Below, piece by piece: positions 50,605-60,181 of a stretch of DNA of 64,000 nt. Numbering within the stretch: the stretch's first letter is position 1; each line of letters opens with the position of its first letter. Position numbers and translations under genes: made by a program. The notes under the pieces were generated by a model that saw only the letters and a program-made list of their open reading frames with translations, ran no database searches and was not told the origin of the DNA. Source of the stretch: Streptococcus sanguinis (GTDB lineage: Bacteria > Bacillota > Bacilli > Lactobacillales > Streptococcaceae); contig NZ_CDMW01000001.1 of the NCBI RefSeq assembly GCF_001078705.1, positions 129,106 through 193,105 on the forward strand. Direction: 5' to 3'.

Positions 50605-53046
50605 ATGATCCAAGTAAAAGAAGTAGAAAAAACAACAATAAAAACAGATTATTTTGGCAGCTTAACAGAGCGGATGAATAAATATAGGGAAGATGTTTTA
50701 AATAAAAAACCCTATATTGACGCGGAGCGTGCTGTCCTAGCTACTAAGGCCTATGATAAGCATAAGGAAAAACCAAATGTGTTGAAACGTGCTTACATGC
50801 TCAAAGAGATTTTGGAAAATATGACGCTTTATATCGAAGATGAAACGATGATTGTCGGTAATCAGGCTTCATCTAATAAAGATGCGCCTATTTTCCCAGA
50901 GTATACTTTAGAGTTTGTACTCAATGAACTAGATCTTTTTGAGAAGCGGGATGGAGACGTCTTCTATATCACAGAGGAAACCAAAGAGCAGCTCCGCAGC
51001 ATCGCTCCTTTCTGGGAAAACAATAACCTCCGTGCTCGAGCAGGGGCTCTACTTCCAGAAGAAGTTCAGGTTTATATGGAAACTGGCTTCTTTGGTATGG
51101 AAGGAAAGATGAACTCTGGGGACGCCCACTTGGCGGTCAACTATCAAAAACTCTTGGCTTATGGGCTGAAAGGTTTTGAAGAAAAAGCTCGCGCAGCTAA
51201 GGAAGCTTTGGATTTGACCGATCCGGCTAGTATTGACAAATACCACTTCTATGATTCCATTTTCATCGTAGTAGATGCTGTGAAAGCTTATGCGGAGCGT
51301 TTTGTGGCCTTGGCCAATCAGCTGGCTGAAAAAGCAGAGCCTAAGCGCCGTCAGGAGCTCTTAGAAATCGCTAGAATTTGTTCTAAAGTGCCGTACGAGC
51401 CAGCATCAACCTTTGCTGAAGCTGTTCAGTCTGTTTGGTTTATCCAGTGTATCCTTCAGATTGAGTCCAACGGACATTCACTCTCTTATGGACGCTTTGA
51501 CCAGTACATGTATCCTTATGTCAAGGCAGATTTGGAAGCTGGTCGTGAGACAGAGGCTAGTATTGTGGAACGCTTAACCAATCTCTGGATTAAGACGATT
51601 ACCATTAATAAAGTGCGCAGCCAGGCCCACACATTCTCATCTGCGGGCAGTCCCCTTTATCAAAATGTGACAATCGGGGGCCAAACGAGAGATAAGAGAG
51701 ATGCAGTCAACCCACTTTCCTACCTTGTCTTGAAATCTGTAGCTCAAACTCATCTTCCTCAGCCGAATCTGACCGTTCGCTATCATGCAGGCCTAGATGC
51801 TCGCTTTATGAATGAGTGTATTGAAGTCATGAAGCTTGGCTTCGGTATGCCGGCCTTCAATAATGATGAAATCATCATCCCGTCCTTTATCGCTAAAGGC
51901 GTTTTGGAAGAAGATGCATATGACTACAGTGCTATCGGCTGTGTGGAAACTGCTGTGCCTGGTAAATGGGGCTACCGTTGTACAGGCATGAGCTACATGA
52001 ACTTCCCTAAGGTGCTCCTCATCACTATGAACGATGGTATTGATCCAGCATCTGGCAAGCGCTTTGCGCCAAGCTTCGGTCATTTTAAAGATATGAAGAG
52101 CTTTGCTGAGCTGCAAACGGCTTGGGACAAGACCTTGCGTCATTTGACCCGCATGAGTGTCATCGTGGAAAATTCTATCGACCTGTCTCTCGAAAGAGAA
52201 GTACCGGATATCCTCTGCTCAGCTTTGACAGATGACTGTATCGGACGCGGTAAGCATTTGAAAGAAGGCGGAGCTGTCTATGACTATATTTCTGGTCTTC
52301 AAGTCGGTATTGCCAATCTATCAGACTCATTGGCGGCCATCAAGAAGCTGGTCTTTGAAGAAGGCAGGCTGACTCCGGCTGAACTCTGGCATGCACTTGA
52401 AACAGACTATGCAGGTGAGCGTGGTAAAGAAATTCAAGAGATGCTGATTCATGATGCACCAAAATATGGTAATGATGATGATTACGCAGATAAGCTAGTG
52501 ACAGATGCTTACGATATTTATGTGGATGAAATCGCTAAATATCCAAATACCCGTTATGGCCGTGGTCCAATTGGCGGTATCCGCTACTCTGGAACATCTT
52601 CTATTTCAGCCAATGTAGGTCAAGGTCGCGGTACCTTGGCGACACCAGATGGCCGCAATGCCGGAACACCGCTCGCTGAAGGCTGCTCTCCATCCCACAA
52701 TATGGACAAGAACGGCCCGACCTCTGTATTAAAATCTGTTTCCAAATTGCCGACAGATGAAATCGTAGGAGGCGTTCTGCTCAATCAAAAAGTCAACCCT
52801 CAGACCCTGTCTAAGGAAGAAGATAAAGTGAAACTTATTGCCTTGCTTCGTACATTCTTTAACCGTCTGCATGGCTATCATATCCAATACAATGTCGTTT
52901 CTAGGGAAACCTTGATTGATGCTCAGAAGCATCCTGAAAAACACCGCGATTTGATTGTTCGCGTTGCAGGCTACTCTGCTTTCTTCAATGTGCTTTCCAA
53001 GGCGACGCAAGATGATATTATCGGACGTACGGAGCACACATTGTAA
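50605..53046 (+). CDS. Glycyl radical enzyme of the PflD/YbiW (PFL2) group, probable 1,5-anhydrohexitol-6-phosphate lyase
   Basis: 813 residues. Glycyl radical loop near the C-terminus, [10 protein letters not shown], Gly about 789; active-site Cys about 446 in [11 protein letters not shown]. It has a single catalytic Cys followed by Val-Glu, like the dehydratase/lyase subgroup, not the Cys-Cys pair of true pyruvate formate-lyase, so the usual 'formate acetyltransferase' label is unlikely. E. coli YbiW and PflD were reported to open the ring of 1,5-anhydroglucitol- or anhydromannitol-6-phosphate to 1-deoxyfructose 6-phosphate. Neighbours here (PTS, Fsa-like aldolase, GldA, activase) match that route. 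B12-independent glycerol dehydratase is the main alternative. Own promoter; AAGAAAGG ribosome site. Confidence 0.85.
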   Translation: MIQVKEVEKTTIKTDYFGSLTERMNKYREDVLNKKPYIDAERAVLATKAYDKHKEKPNVLKRAYMLKEILENMTLYIEDETMIVGNQASSNKDAPIFPEYTLEFVLNELDLFEKRDGDVFYITEETKEQLRSIAPFWENNNLRARAGALLPEEVQVYMETGFFGMEGKMNSGDAHLAVNYQKLLAYGLKGFEEKARAAKEALDLTDPASIDKYHFYDSIFIVVDAVKAYAERFVALANQLAEKAEPKRRQELLEIARICSKVPYEPASTFAEAVQSVWFIQCILQIESNGHSLSYGRFDQYMYPYVKADLEAGRETEASIVERLTNLWIKTITINKVRSQAHTFSSAGSPLYQNVTIGGQTRDKRDAVNPLSYLVLKSVAQTHLPQPNLTVRYHAGLDARFMNECIEVMKLGFGMPAFNNDEIIIPSFIAKGVLEEDAYDYSAIGCVETAVPGKWGYRCTGMSYMNFPKVLLITMNDGIDPASGKRFAPSFGHFKDMKSFAELQTAWDKTLRHLTRMSVIVENSIDLSLEREVPDILCSALTDDCIGRGKHLKEGGAVYDYISGLQVGIANLSDSLAAIKKLVFEEGRLTPAELWHALETDYAGERGKEIQEMLIHDAPKYGNDDDYADKLVTDAYDIYVDEIAKYPNTRYGRGPIGGIRYSGTSSISANVGQGRGTLATPDGRNAGTPLAEGCSPSHNMDKNGPTSVLKSVSKLPTDEIVGGVLLNQKVNPQTLSKEEDKVKLIALLRTFFNRLHGYHIQYNVVSRETLIDAQKHPEKHRDLIVRVAGYSAFFNVLSKATQDDIIGRTEHTL

Positions 53047-53060
53047 AAGAGGTCCAATTT

Positions 53061-53729
53061 ATGGAATTCATGCTTGATACCTTAAATTTAGAGGAGATAA
53101 AAAAATGGTCGGAAGTCCTCCCTTTGGCGGGAGTGACTTCTAATCCGACCATCGCAAAAAAAGAAGGAAAAATAGATTTCTTCGAACGGATTCGTGCCGT
53201 TCGGGAAATCATAGGAGAAGGTCCATCTATCCATGTGCAGGTTGTTGCCAAGGATTATGAGGGCATCCTGAAAGATGCTGCTGGAATTCGAAAAAAATGC
53301 GGCGATGCTGTCTACATTAAAGTTCCGGTCACACCGGCTGGGCTGGCAGCTATCAAAACTCTCAAAGCAGAGGGTTACAAGATTACAGCGACAGCCATTT
53401 ATACGACCTTTCAAGGGCTATTAGCCATTGAAGCGGGGGCTGACTACCTTGCTCCTTACTATAACCGCATGGAAAATCTCAATATCGATTCAGATGCTGT
53501 CATCAGCCAGCTTGCTCAGGCTATTGAGCGGGATCATTCCGCCAGCAAAATATTGGCAGCTTCCTTTAAGAATGTTGACCAAATCAATCGTGCTTTTGCT
53601 GATGGAGCCCAAGCCATTACAGCAGGACCAGATATCTTTGCAGCAGCCTTTGCCATGCCGTCTATCGCTAAGGCAGTGGATGACTTTGCTGCAGACTGGT
53701 CAGCAATTCACAATCAGGAACACATTTAA
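53061..53729 (+). CDS. Fructose-6-phosphate aldolase/transaldolase-like protein (FsaA/B type)
   Basis: 222 residues, the short class of the transaldolase family: [33 protein letters not shown], Schiff-base Lys about 87 in [32 protein letters not shown] and [12 protein letters not shown]. FsaA/B cleave fructose 6-phosphate-like ketoses to glyceraldehyde 3-phosphate plus a hydroxyketone; with 1-deoxyfructose 6-phosphate the product would be hydroxyacetone. Fourteen bases after the glycyl radical enzyme, so cotranscribed. Confidence 0.92.
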   Translation: MEFMLDTLNLEEIKKWSEVLPLAGVTSNPTIAKKEGKIDFFERIRAVREIIGEGPSIHVQVVAKDYEGILKDAAGIRKKCGDAVYIKVPVTPAGLAAIKTLKAEGYKITATAIYTTFQGLLAIEAGADYLAPYYNRMENLNIDSDAVISQLAQAIERDHSASKILAASFKNVDQINRAFADGAQAITAGPDIFAAAFAMPSIAKAVDDFAADWSAIHNQEHI

Positions 53730-53774
53730 CAGGCATATATAATGCTCTATCTATAAAAAAGAAAGAGGTGCTCT

Positions 53775-54875
53775 ATGAAAATTTTTGCAAGTCCGTCTCG
53801 TTATATTCAGGGAGAAAATGCTCTGTTTGAAAATGCGAAACAGATTCTTCAATTAGGAAGCCATCCAGTCTTGCTTTGTGATGATGTGGTTTACCAGATT
53901 GTTGGGGAGAAATTCAATGACTACCTTACACGTTATGGCTTTCATGTGCTGCATGTCGCTTTTAATGGAGAAGCTTCTGATGCTGAAATTGATCGGGTCG
54001 TTGCTCTGGCTGAAAAAGACGGAGCAGACTTGGTTATTGGTTTAGGCGGTGGAAAAACCATTGACAGTGCGAAGGCGATTGCAGACATACTAGGACGTCC
54101 TGTGGTCATTGCGCCAACCATTGCCTCTACAGATGCCCCAACTTCAGCACTTTCTGTTATCTATACAGAAGATGGAGCCTTTAAAAAGTACATTTTCTAT
54201 AGTAAAAACCCCGAACTAGTCTTGGTGGATACGAAAGTGATTGCTGGAGCGCCAAAACGGCTTCTGGCTTCTGGGATTGCAGATGGTTTAGCGACTTGGG
54301 TAGAGGCGCGTGCTGTCCAGCAGAAAAATGGCACTACCATGCTGGGACAAAGACAGAGTTTGGCTGGTGTAGCGATTGCGAAGAAGTGTGAAGAAACACT
54401 GTTTGCAGATGGCCTGCAGGCTATCGCGGCCTGCGAAGCGAAAGTCGTGACTCCAGCTCTGGAAAATATTATTGAAGCCAATACCCTTCTCAGCGGCGTC
54501 GGCTTTGAGAGCGGAGGTTTAGCAGCAGCCCATGCTATCCACAACGGCTTTACAGCTCTCACAGGCGATATTCATCACCTGACCCACGGCGAAAAAGTTG
54601 CCTATGGAACCTTGACCCAGCTCTTCTTAGAAAACAGACCTAAAGAAGAATTGGAAAAATATATTCGCTTCTATCAAAAGATTGGTATGCCGACAACTCT
54701 GAAAGAAATGCATTTAGAAAATGCCAGCTATGAAGATTTGCTCAAAGTTGGTCAGCAAGCGACAATTGAGGGCGAAACCATTCATCAGATGCCATTTGAG
54801 ATTTCAGCTTCTGACATTGCAGGTGCCATCTTAGCAGTCGACCAATATGTCAGGGATTTGGATAAACAAAAGTAA
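53775..54875 (+). CDS. gldA: Glycerol dehydrogenase (hydroxyacetone reductase candidate)
   Basis: 366 residues, iron/zinc-containing alcohol dehydrogenase fold: NAD-binding VIGLGGGKTIDSAKAIA and TIASTDAPTSALSVIYT, metal ligands in ASGIADGLATWVEA (Asp), AAHAIHNGFT (His) and HHLTHGEKVAYG (His). GldA interconverts glycerol and dihydroxyacetone and reduces hydroxyacetone to 1,2-propanediol, which would regenerate NAD+ at the end of the proposed pathway. Last gene of the operon; AAAGAGGTG ribosome site and a terminator follow. Confidence 0.94.
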   Translation: MKIFASPSRYIQGENALFENAKQILQLGSHPVLLCDDVVYQIVGEKFNDYLTRYGFHVLHVAFNGEASDAEIDRVVALAEKDGADLVIGLGGGKTIDSAKAIADILGRPVVIAPTIASTDAPTSALSVIYTEDGAFKKYIFYSKNPELVLVDTKVIAGAPKRLLASGIADGLATWVEARAVQQKNGTTMLGQRQSLAGVAIAKKCEETLFADGLQAIAACEAKVVTPALENIIEANTLLSGVGFESGGLAAAHAIHNGFTALTGDIHHLTHGEKVAYGTLTQLFLENRPKEELEKYIRFYQKIGMPTTLKEMHLENASYEDLLKVGQQATIEGETIHQMPFEISASDIAGAILAVDQYVRDLDKQK

Positions 54876-54882
54876 AATACAA

Positions 54883-54930
54883 AACAAGCCACCTTTCAAC
54901 CATAGGGCTGACAGCGTGGCTTGTTTTTTG
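54883..54930 (+). terminator. Terminator after gldA, right copy of the repeated element
   Basis: ACAAGCCAC/GTGGCTTGT stem with T-run; 43 of 46 bases agree with 44840-44885 in the same orientation. Confidence 0.88.
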
Positions 54931-55034
54931 GTGGAGAGCTCCCTTGTCTGATGTGTCTGGCAGTCATGAAATTCCGTCTTTCAAAATCCCTTGAAAATGG
55001 TATAATAGAAACAGTACAAAAAATGGAGAAAAGA

Positions 55035-57536
55035 ATGGCTTATTATAATCACAAAGAAATCGAGCCCAAGTGGCAGAAATACTGGGCAGAGCACCATACA
55101 TTTAAGACAGGTACGGATAAGGACAAGCCTAACTTTTATGCGCTGGATATGTTTCCTTATCCATCAGGAGCGGGGCTCCATGTAGGGCATCCGGAGGGCT
55201 ACACGGCGACAGATATCCTCAGCCGCTACAAGCGGGCTCAGGGCTATAATGTCCTGCATCCTATGGGCTGGGATGCCTTTGGTCTGCCGGCTGAGCAATA
55301 CGCCATGGATACAGGCAATGACCCGGCTGACTTTACATCAGAAAACATCGCCAACTTCAAGCGTCAAATCAACGCTCTTGGCTTTTCCTATGACTGGGAT
55401 CGGGAGGTTAATACAACTAACCCTAATTACTACAAGTGGACCCAGTGGATTTTTACCAAGCTTTACGAAAAAGGCTTGGCTTATGAAGCTGAGGTACCAG
55501 TAAACTGGGTTGAAGAGCTGGGAACGGCTATTGCCAATGAGGAAGTTCTGCCAGACGGTACATCTGAGCGCGGTGGCTATCCAGTTGTCCGCAAACCCAT
55601 GCGTCAGTGGATGCTGAAAATCACAGCCTATGCAGAACGTCTGCTCAATGACTTGGAGGAATTGGACTGGCCAGAATCTATCAAGGATATGCAGCGCAAC
55701 TGGATCGGCAAGTCAACCGGTGCCAATGTAACCTTCAAGATTAAGGGCACAGACAAGGACTTCACCGTCTTTACGACTCGTCCGGATACCCTTTTTGGTG
55801 CGACCTATGCTGTTTTGGCTCCGGAGCATGCTCTCGTTGATGCCATTACAAGTGCCGAACAAGCTCAAGCAGTTGCAGACTACAAACATGCAGCCAGTCT
55901 CAAATCTGACCTTGCTCGGACTGATTTGGCTAAGGATAAGACTGGTGTCTGGACAGGCGCATATGCCATCAATCCAGTCAACGGAAAGGAAATCCCCATC
56001 TGGATTGCCGACTATGTGCTTGCAAGCTACGGAACAGGTGCTATCATGGCTGTTCCTGCGCATGATGAGCGCGACTGGGAGTTTGCTAAGCAGTTTAACT
56101 TGGAGATTATTCCGGTTCTAGAGGGTGGCAATGTTGCTGATGCTGCTTACACAGAAGACGGTCCGCATATTAACTCGGGCTTCCTAGATGGCTTGGACAA
56201 GGCTGCCGCTATCGACAAGATGGTTGCTTGGCTGGAAGCAGAAGGTGTCGGAAATGAAAAAGTCACCTATCGTCTGCGCGACTGGCTCTTTAGCCGTCAG
56301 CGCTACTGGGGTGAGCCGATTCCAATCATTCATTGGGAAGACGGGACTTCAACGGCTGTTCCTGAAAATGAACTGCCGCTTGTCCTGCCTGTAACCAAAG
56401 ATATCCGCCCCTCTGGTACCGGTGAAAGTCCTCTGGCCAATCTGACTGACTGGCTGGAAGTGACTCGGGAAGATGGGGTCAAAGGACGCCGCGAAACCAA
56501 CACCATGCCTCAATGGGCTGGTTCCAGCTGGTATTACCTGCGTTACATTGACCCGCACAATAATGAGAAATTAGCAGACGAAGAGCTGCTCAAGGCTTGG
56601 CTTCCAGTTGACATTTACATCGGTGGTGCAGAGCACGCTGTGCTCCATCTCCTCTATGCTCGCTTCTGGCACAAATTCCTCTATGATATCGGAGTGGTTC
56701 CGACCAAAGAGCCTTTCCAAAAACTCTTTAACCAAGGAATGATTCTGGGGACTAGCTACCGTGATAGCCGTGGTGCTTTAGTGGCGACAGACAAGGTGGA
56801 AAAACGAGATGGTTCTTTCTTCAACATCGAAACAGGAGAAGAGCTGGAGCAGGCGCCTGCTAAGATGTCTAAGTCTCTGAAGAATGTAGTCAACCCAGAT
56901 GATGTAGTGGAGCAGTATGGCGCTGATACATTGCGTGTCTATGAAATGTTCATGGGGCCACTGGATGCGTCTATCGCTTGGAGCGAGGAAGGGTTAGAAG
57001 GCAGTCGTAAGTTCCTTGATCGGGTTTATCGACTTCTTAATTCTAAGGAGCTTGTCTCTGAAACTAGCGGAGCTTTGGACAAGGTCTACCATGAAACAGT
57101 CAAGTCTGTCACAGAGCAGATTGAGGAGCTCAAGTTCAATACTGCCATTGCCCAGCTCATGATCTTTGTCAATGCAGCCAACAAGGAAGAAAAACTCTAT
57201 GTCGAATATGCTAAAGGTTTCATTCAATTGCTGGCGCCTTTTGCACCGCACTTGGCTGAAGAACTCTGGCAGTCAGTAGCTCAAACAGACCAGAGCATCT
57301 CCTACGTAGCCTGGCCAACTTATGACGAAAGCAAACTGGTTGAGGCAGAGGTCGAAATCGTAGTTCAAATCAAGGGTAAAGTTCGTGCTAAGTTAGTTGT
57401 AGCTAAGGACCTGAGCCGTGAGGAACTGCAGGGAATTGCCCTTGCAGATGAGAAAATTAAATCTGAAATTGCCGACAAAGAAGTTGTAAAAGTTATTAGT
57501 GTTCCAAATAAACTAGTTAATATTGTGGTGAAATAA
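55035..57536 (+). CDS. leuS: Leucyl-tRNA synthetase
   Basis: 833 residues, full length. HIGH-type motif [12 protein letters not shown], editing domain with [19 protein letters not shown] and [18 protein letters not shown] motif in [16 protein letters not shown], and the C-terminal domain ending [11 protein letters not shown]. The start was set at Met 55035 ([16 protein letters not shown] follows), with GGAGAAAAGA upstream; the open frame continues 38 codons further up through the promoter (extended -10 TGGTATAAT). Conserved neighbour of the glycyl-radical operon in pneumococcus too. No T-box leader was seen. Confidence 0.96.
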   Translation: MAYYNHKEIEPKWQKYWAEHHTFKTGTDKDKPNFYALDMFPYPSGAGLHVGHPEGYTATDILSRYKRAQGYNVLHPMGWDAFGLPAEQYAMDTGNDPADFTSENIANFKRQINALGFSYDWDREVNTTNPNYYKWTQWIFTKLYEKGLAYEAEVPVNWVEELGTAIANEEVLPDGTSERGGYPVVRKPMRQWMLKITAYAERLLNDLEELDWPESIKDMQRNWIGKSTGANVTFKIKGTDKDFTVFTTRPDTLFGATYAVLAPEHALVDAITSAEQAQAVADYKHAASLKSDLARTDLAKDKTGVWTGAYAINPVNGKEIPIWIADYVLASYGTGAIMAVPAHDERDWEFAKQFNLEIIPVLEGGNVADAAYTEDGPHINSGFLDGLDKAAAIDKMVAWLEAEGVGNEKVTYRLRDWLFSRQRYWGEPIPIIHWEDGTSTAVPENELPLVLPVTKDIRPSGTGESPLANLTDWLEVTREDGVKGRRETNTMPQWAGSSWYYLRYIDPHNNEKLADEELLKAWLPVDIYIGGAEHAVLHLLYARFWHKFLYDIGVVPTKEPFQKLFNQGMILGTSYRDSRGALVATDKVEKRDGSFFNIETGEELEQAPAKMSKSLKNVVNPDDVVEQYGADTLRVYEMFMGPLDASIAWSEEGLEGSRKFLDRVYRLLNSKELVSETSGALDKVYHETVKSVTEQIEELKFNTAIAQLMIFVNAANKEEKLYVEYAKGFIQLLAPFAPHLAEELWQSVAQTDQSISYVAWPTYDESKLVEAEVEIVVQIKGKVRAKLVVAKDLSREELQGIALADEKIKSEIADKEVVKVISVPNKLVNIVVK

Positions 57537-57571
57537 TTAGTTTGTTACATCATTATAGTGAATTTAGAGAG

Positions 57572-57596
57572 GAGTCGTTTAAAACGGCTCTTTTTT
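57572..57596 (+). terminator. Terminator after leuS
   Basis: GAGTCGTTT pairs with AAACGGCTC (one G-U), followed by six T. Confidence 0.75.
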
Positions 57597-57649
57597 CAAT
57601 ACTTTTCTTCTCTTAAATAGTAGAACTTTTCTCATTTTTCGATTTTCTC

Positions 57650-57687
57650 TTGTATTAGTTCTAGGTTTTATTTATAATCATTATAAA
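57650..57687 (+). promoter_or_regulatory. Promoter with exact PerR-box match upstream of the VIT1-type gene
   Basis: TTGTAT (57650-57655), 17-bp spacer, TATAAT (57673-57678). The -10 is inside TTATAATCATTATAA (57672-57686), a perfect 7-1-7 palindrome identical to the B. subtilis PerR consensus TTATAATNATTATAA; arms extend to 8 bp (57671-57687). A bound Fur-family repressor would occlude the -10. Confidence 0.8.
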
Positions 57688-57712
57688 TAAAAAGAAAGAG
57701 AAAATTTAAATA

Positions 57713-58402
57713 GTGGAAGAACATAAAATTGATACAAATTTTAGCGGTCGGCTGAATATCTTGCGGGCTGGGGTTTTAGGAGCTAATGACGGCATTATTT
57801 CCATAGCAGGTGTAGTTATTGGGGTGGCTAGTGCGACGGACGATGTCTGGATTATCTTTCTGTCTGGTTTAGCGGCAGTCTTTGCGGGTGCCTTTTCTAT
57901 GGCTGGTGGAGAGTATGTTTCTGTTTCTACTCAAAAGGATACAGAGGAAGCTGCTGTTGCCAGAGAGCGAGAGCTTTTAGAGAAGAATCCCGAGATCGCT
58001 AGGCAGTCTCTCTATGCTGCCTATGTTCAAAATGGCGAGTGTGAGACTTCTGCCCAACTCATGACTAATCGGGCTTTTCTCCAGGATCCGTTGGAGGCTT
58101 TGGTGCAGGAAAAATATGGAATCGAGATTGAGGAGTTCACTAATCCCTGGCATGCTGCCGTATCAAGCTTTTTAGCCTTTGCTGTTGGTGCGCTTTTTCC
58201 TATGATTACCATTATCCTGCTTCCAGCCAGCGTCCGTATCTGGGCAACCGTTCTAATCGTGGCCTTGGCCCTTTTGGGAACAGGCTATACCAGCGCAAGA
58301 TTGGGCAAAGCACCGCTCAAAAATGCCATGATTCGCAACCTCGTAATCGGTCTTTTAACCATGGCAGTCACCTATGCAGTAGGGCAAGTCTTTGCAATTT
58401 GA
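57713..58402 (+). CDS. VIT1/CCC1-family Fe2+/Mn2+ transporter
   Basis: 229 residues, five predicted membrane helices with the VIT family N-terminus RLNILRAGVLGANDGIISIAGVVIGVA and FAGAFSMAGGEYVSVSTQKD, an acidic cytosolic loop (EEAAVARERELLEKNPEIAR) of the metal-binding type, and C-terminal helices. Family members move Fe(II)/Mn(II) out of the cytosol. The start is GTG 57713. The PerR box suggests induction by peroxide or by altered Fe/Mn ratio, which would fit iron efflux to limit Fenton chemistry in a peroxide-producing streptococcus. Confidence 0.87.
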   Translation: MEEHKIDTNFSGRLNILRAGVLGANDGIISIAGVVIGVASATDDVWIIFLSGLAAVFAGAFSMAGGEYVSVSTQKDTEEAAVARERELLEKNPEIARQSLYAAYVQNGECETSAQLMTNRAFLQDPLEALVQEKYGIEIEEFTNPWHAAVSSFLAFAVGALFPMITIILLPASVRIWATVLIVALALLGTGYTSARLGKAPLKNAMIRNLVIGLLTMAVTYAVGQVFAI

Positions 58403-58417
58403 CAATGGAAATCAATG

Positions 58418-58442
58418 AAGTCAGTAATTTTACTGGCTTTTT
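58418..58442 (+). terminator. Terminator after the VIT1-type gene
   Basis: AGTCAGTAA pairs with TTACTGGCT around TT, followed by T-run. Confidence 0.65.
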
Positions 58443-58536
58443 GAGTTGTCAAATCTAGAGAAAAATCCAGCTTTAACGATTGTCTGAATGAGTTCAGAGC
58501 CCCTCTTCCCATTCTCTAATTCCAAAGTTTGAGAGA

Positions 58537-58561
58537 AAGAAGTGCGCGGCACTTCTTTTTT
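58537..58561 (+). terminator. Second hairpin terminator upstream of pgk
   Basis: AAGAAGTGC and GCACTTCTT arms around GCG with a T-run. It insulates pgk; attenuation of read-through is an alternative role. Confidence 0.75.
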
Positions 58562-58600
58562 GTGAAAATTTTCCTTATATCAAGAAAACTTTTGGAAAAT

Positions 58601-58612
58601 ATGATATAATAG
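58601..58612 (+). promoter_or_regulatory. Extended -10 promoter of pgk
   Basis: TGATATAAT lies about 40 bases before the ATG; the -35 is weak, typical of an extended -10 promoter. Confidence 0.55.
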
Positions 58613-58646
58613 TTGCGTATAAAATATGAAAAGGAGTTTTTGTAAC

Positions 58647-59843
58647 ATGGCAAAACTTACTGTTAAAGACGTTGATTTGAAAGGTAAAAAAGTCCTCGTT
58701 CGTGTAGACTTTAACGTACCATTGAAAGACGGAGTGATTACAAATGACAACCGTATCACTGCTGCTCTTCCAACTATTAAATACATCATTGAGCAAGGCG
58801 GTCGCGCAATTCTCTTCTCTCACCTTGGACGTGTCAAAGAAGAAGCGGACAAAGAAGGTAAATCACTTGCACCAGTAGCTGCAGACTTGGCTGCTAAATT
58901 GGGTCAAGATGTTGTTTTCCCAGGTGTCACTCGTGGTGCTGAATTGGAAGCGGCTATCAATGCTCTTGAAGATGGACAAGTTCTTTTGGTTGAAAACACT
59001 CGTTTTGAAGATGTTGACGGCAAGAAAGAATCTAAAAACGATCCAGAACTTGGTAAATACTGGGCATCTCTTGGAGATGGTATCTTTGTAAATGATGCAT
59101 TCGGTACAGCTCACCGTGCACACGCATCTAACGTAGGTATCTCAGGTAACGTTGAAAAAGCTGTTGCTGGATTCCTTCTTGAAAACGAAATTGCCTACAT
59201 CCAAGAAGCTGTTGAAACTCCAGAACGTCCATTCGTAGCCATTCTTGGTGGTTCAAAAGTATCTGACAAGATCGGTGTTATCGAAAACTTGCTTGAAAAA
59301 GCTGATAAAGTCCTTATCGGTGGTGGTATGACATACACATTCTACAAAGCACAAGGTATCGAAATCGGTAACTCACTTGTAGAAGAAGACAAATTGGATG
59401 TTGCAAAAGCTCTTCTTGAAAAGGCAAACGGCAAATTGATCTTGCCAGTTGACTCTAAAGAAGCAAACGCATTTGCTGACTACACTGAAGTGAAAGACAC
59501 TGAAGGTGAAGCAGTGGATCCAGGCTTCCTTGGTTTGGATATCGGTCCTAAATCTATCGCTAAATTTGATGAAGCGTTGACTGGTGCGAAAACTGTTGTC
59601 TGGAATGGCCCTATGGGTGTATTTGAAAACCCAGACTTCCAAGCTGGTACAATCGGTGTTATGGACGCTATCGTGAAACAACCTGGCGTAAAATCAATCA
59701 TCGGTGGTGGTGACTCAGCTGCCGCAGCCATCAACCTTGGCCGTGCAGACAAGTTCTCATGGATTTCTACTGGTGGTGGAGCATCAATGGAACTCCTTGA
59801 AGGTAAAGTATTACCAGGACTTGCAGCACTGACTGAAAAATAA
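58647..59843 (+). CDS. pgk: Phosphoglycerate kinase
   Basis: 398 residues with [39 protein letters not shown] and GGGDSAAA, all standard Pgk motifs. It catalyses 1,3-bisphosphoglycerate + ADP to 3-phosphoglycerate + ATP in glycolysis. The start was set at Met 58647 behind AAAAGGAG; the ORF opens 7 codons earlier. Codon use is strongly restricted (GGT, GAA, CTT, AAC), as expected for one of the most expressed genes and visibly unlike leuS or the surface-protein genes beside it. Confidence 0.97.
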   Translation: MAKLTVKDVDLKGKKVLVRVDFNVPLKDGVITNDNRITAALPTIKYIIEQGGRAILFSHLGRVKEEADKEGKSLAPVAADLAAKLGQDVVFPGVTRGAELEAAINALEDGQVLLVENTRFEDVDGKKESKNDPELGKYWASLGDGIFVNDAFGTAHRAHASNVGISGNVEKAVAGFLLENEIAYIQEAVETPERPFVAILGGSKVSDKIGVIENLLEKADKVLIGGGMTYTFYKAQGIEIGNSLVEEDKLDVAKALLEKANGKLILPVDSKEANAFADYTEVKDTEGEAVDPGFLGLDIGPKSIAKFDEALTGAKTVVWNGPMGVFENPDFQAGTIGVMDAIVKQPGVKSIIGGGDSAAAAINLGRADKFSWISTGGGASMELLEGKVLPGLAALTEK

Positions 59844-60181
59844 GCAGTAAACCTAGAATATTTAATATTCTATAAAACTATAATAAGAGAAGGACTAGTA
59901 AAGACTGGTCCTTTCTTTTTTACGTAAAATCTGTGGAACGGAGAGGGAAGAGAAAATCATAAATAGACATTATACAATTAATGTCCAAAAAAGGTAAATA
60001 AACTGAGGAAAAAATGCTTGCAAAACAAGGGAAAACTTGATAGGATAAAGGTATGTATTCTGATGCTTACAGATAGTCAAAATGAGAATGGAGCTTCCAA
60101 TAGGAGGTTTCAATTATTTTTTGATTTTCGGAGGGTTTGGGAAAACTGCAGACTGTAAAAGTTTGCAGGGAGAGGAGAAAA
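59844..60181 (+). promoter_or_regulatory. Intergenic region with the adhesin promoter
   Basis: After the pgk terminator there is a candidate promoter, TTGCAA (60018-60023), 17-bp spacer, TAGGAT (60041-60046), then a leader of about 130 nt with GAGAGGAG before the ATG at 60182. No operator could be identified. Confidence 0.45.
59890..59920 (+). terminator. Terminator after pgk
   Basis: AAGGAC-TAG pairs with CTG-GTCCTT followed by CTTTTTT. Confidence 0.8.

Noticed and set aside
50605-53046. Calling this gene pyruvate formate-lyase (pflB)
   Set aside because: The active site has a single Cys in GCVET instead of the Cys-Cys pair, and the neighbours are not those of central pyruvate metabolism.
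54921-55034. 38-codon N-terminal extension of leucyl-tRNA synthetase
   Set aside because: It covers the preceding terminator tail and the leuS promoter; the standard N-terminus and ribosome site are at 55035.
54876-55034. T-box riboswitch upstream of leuS
   Set aside because: The space between the gldA terminator and leuS is too short and lacks the T-box core and specifier stem.
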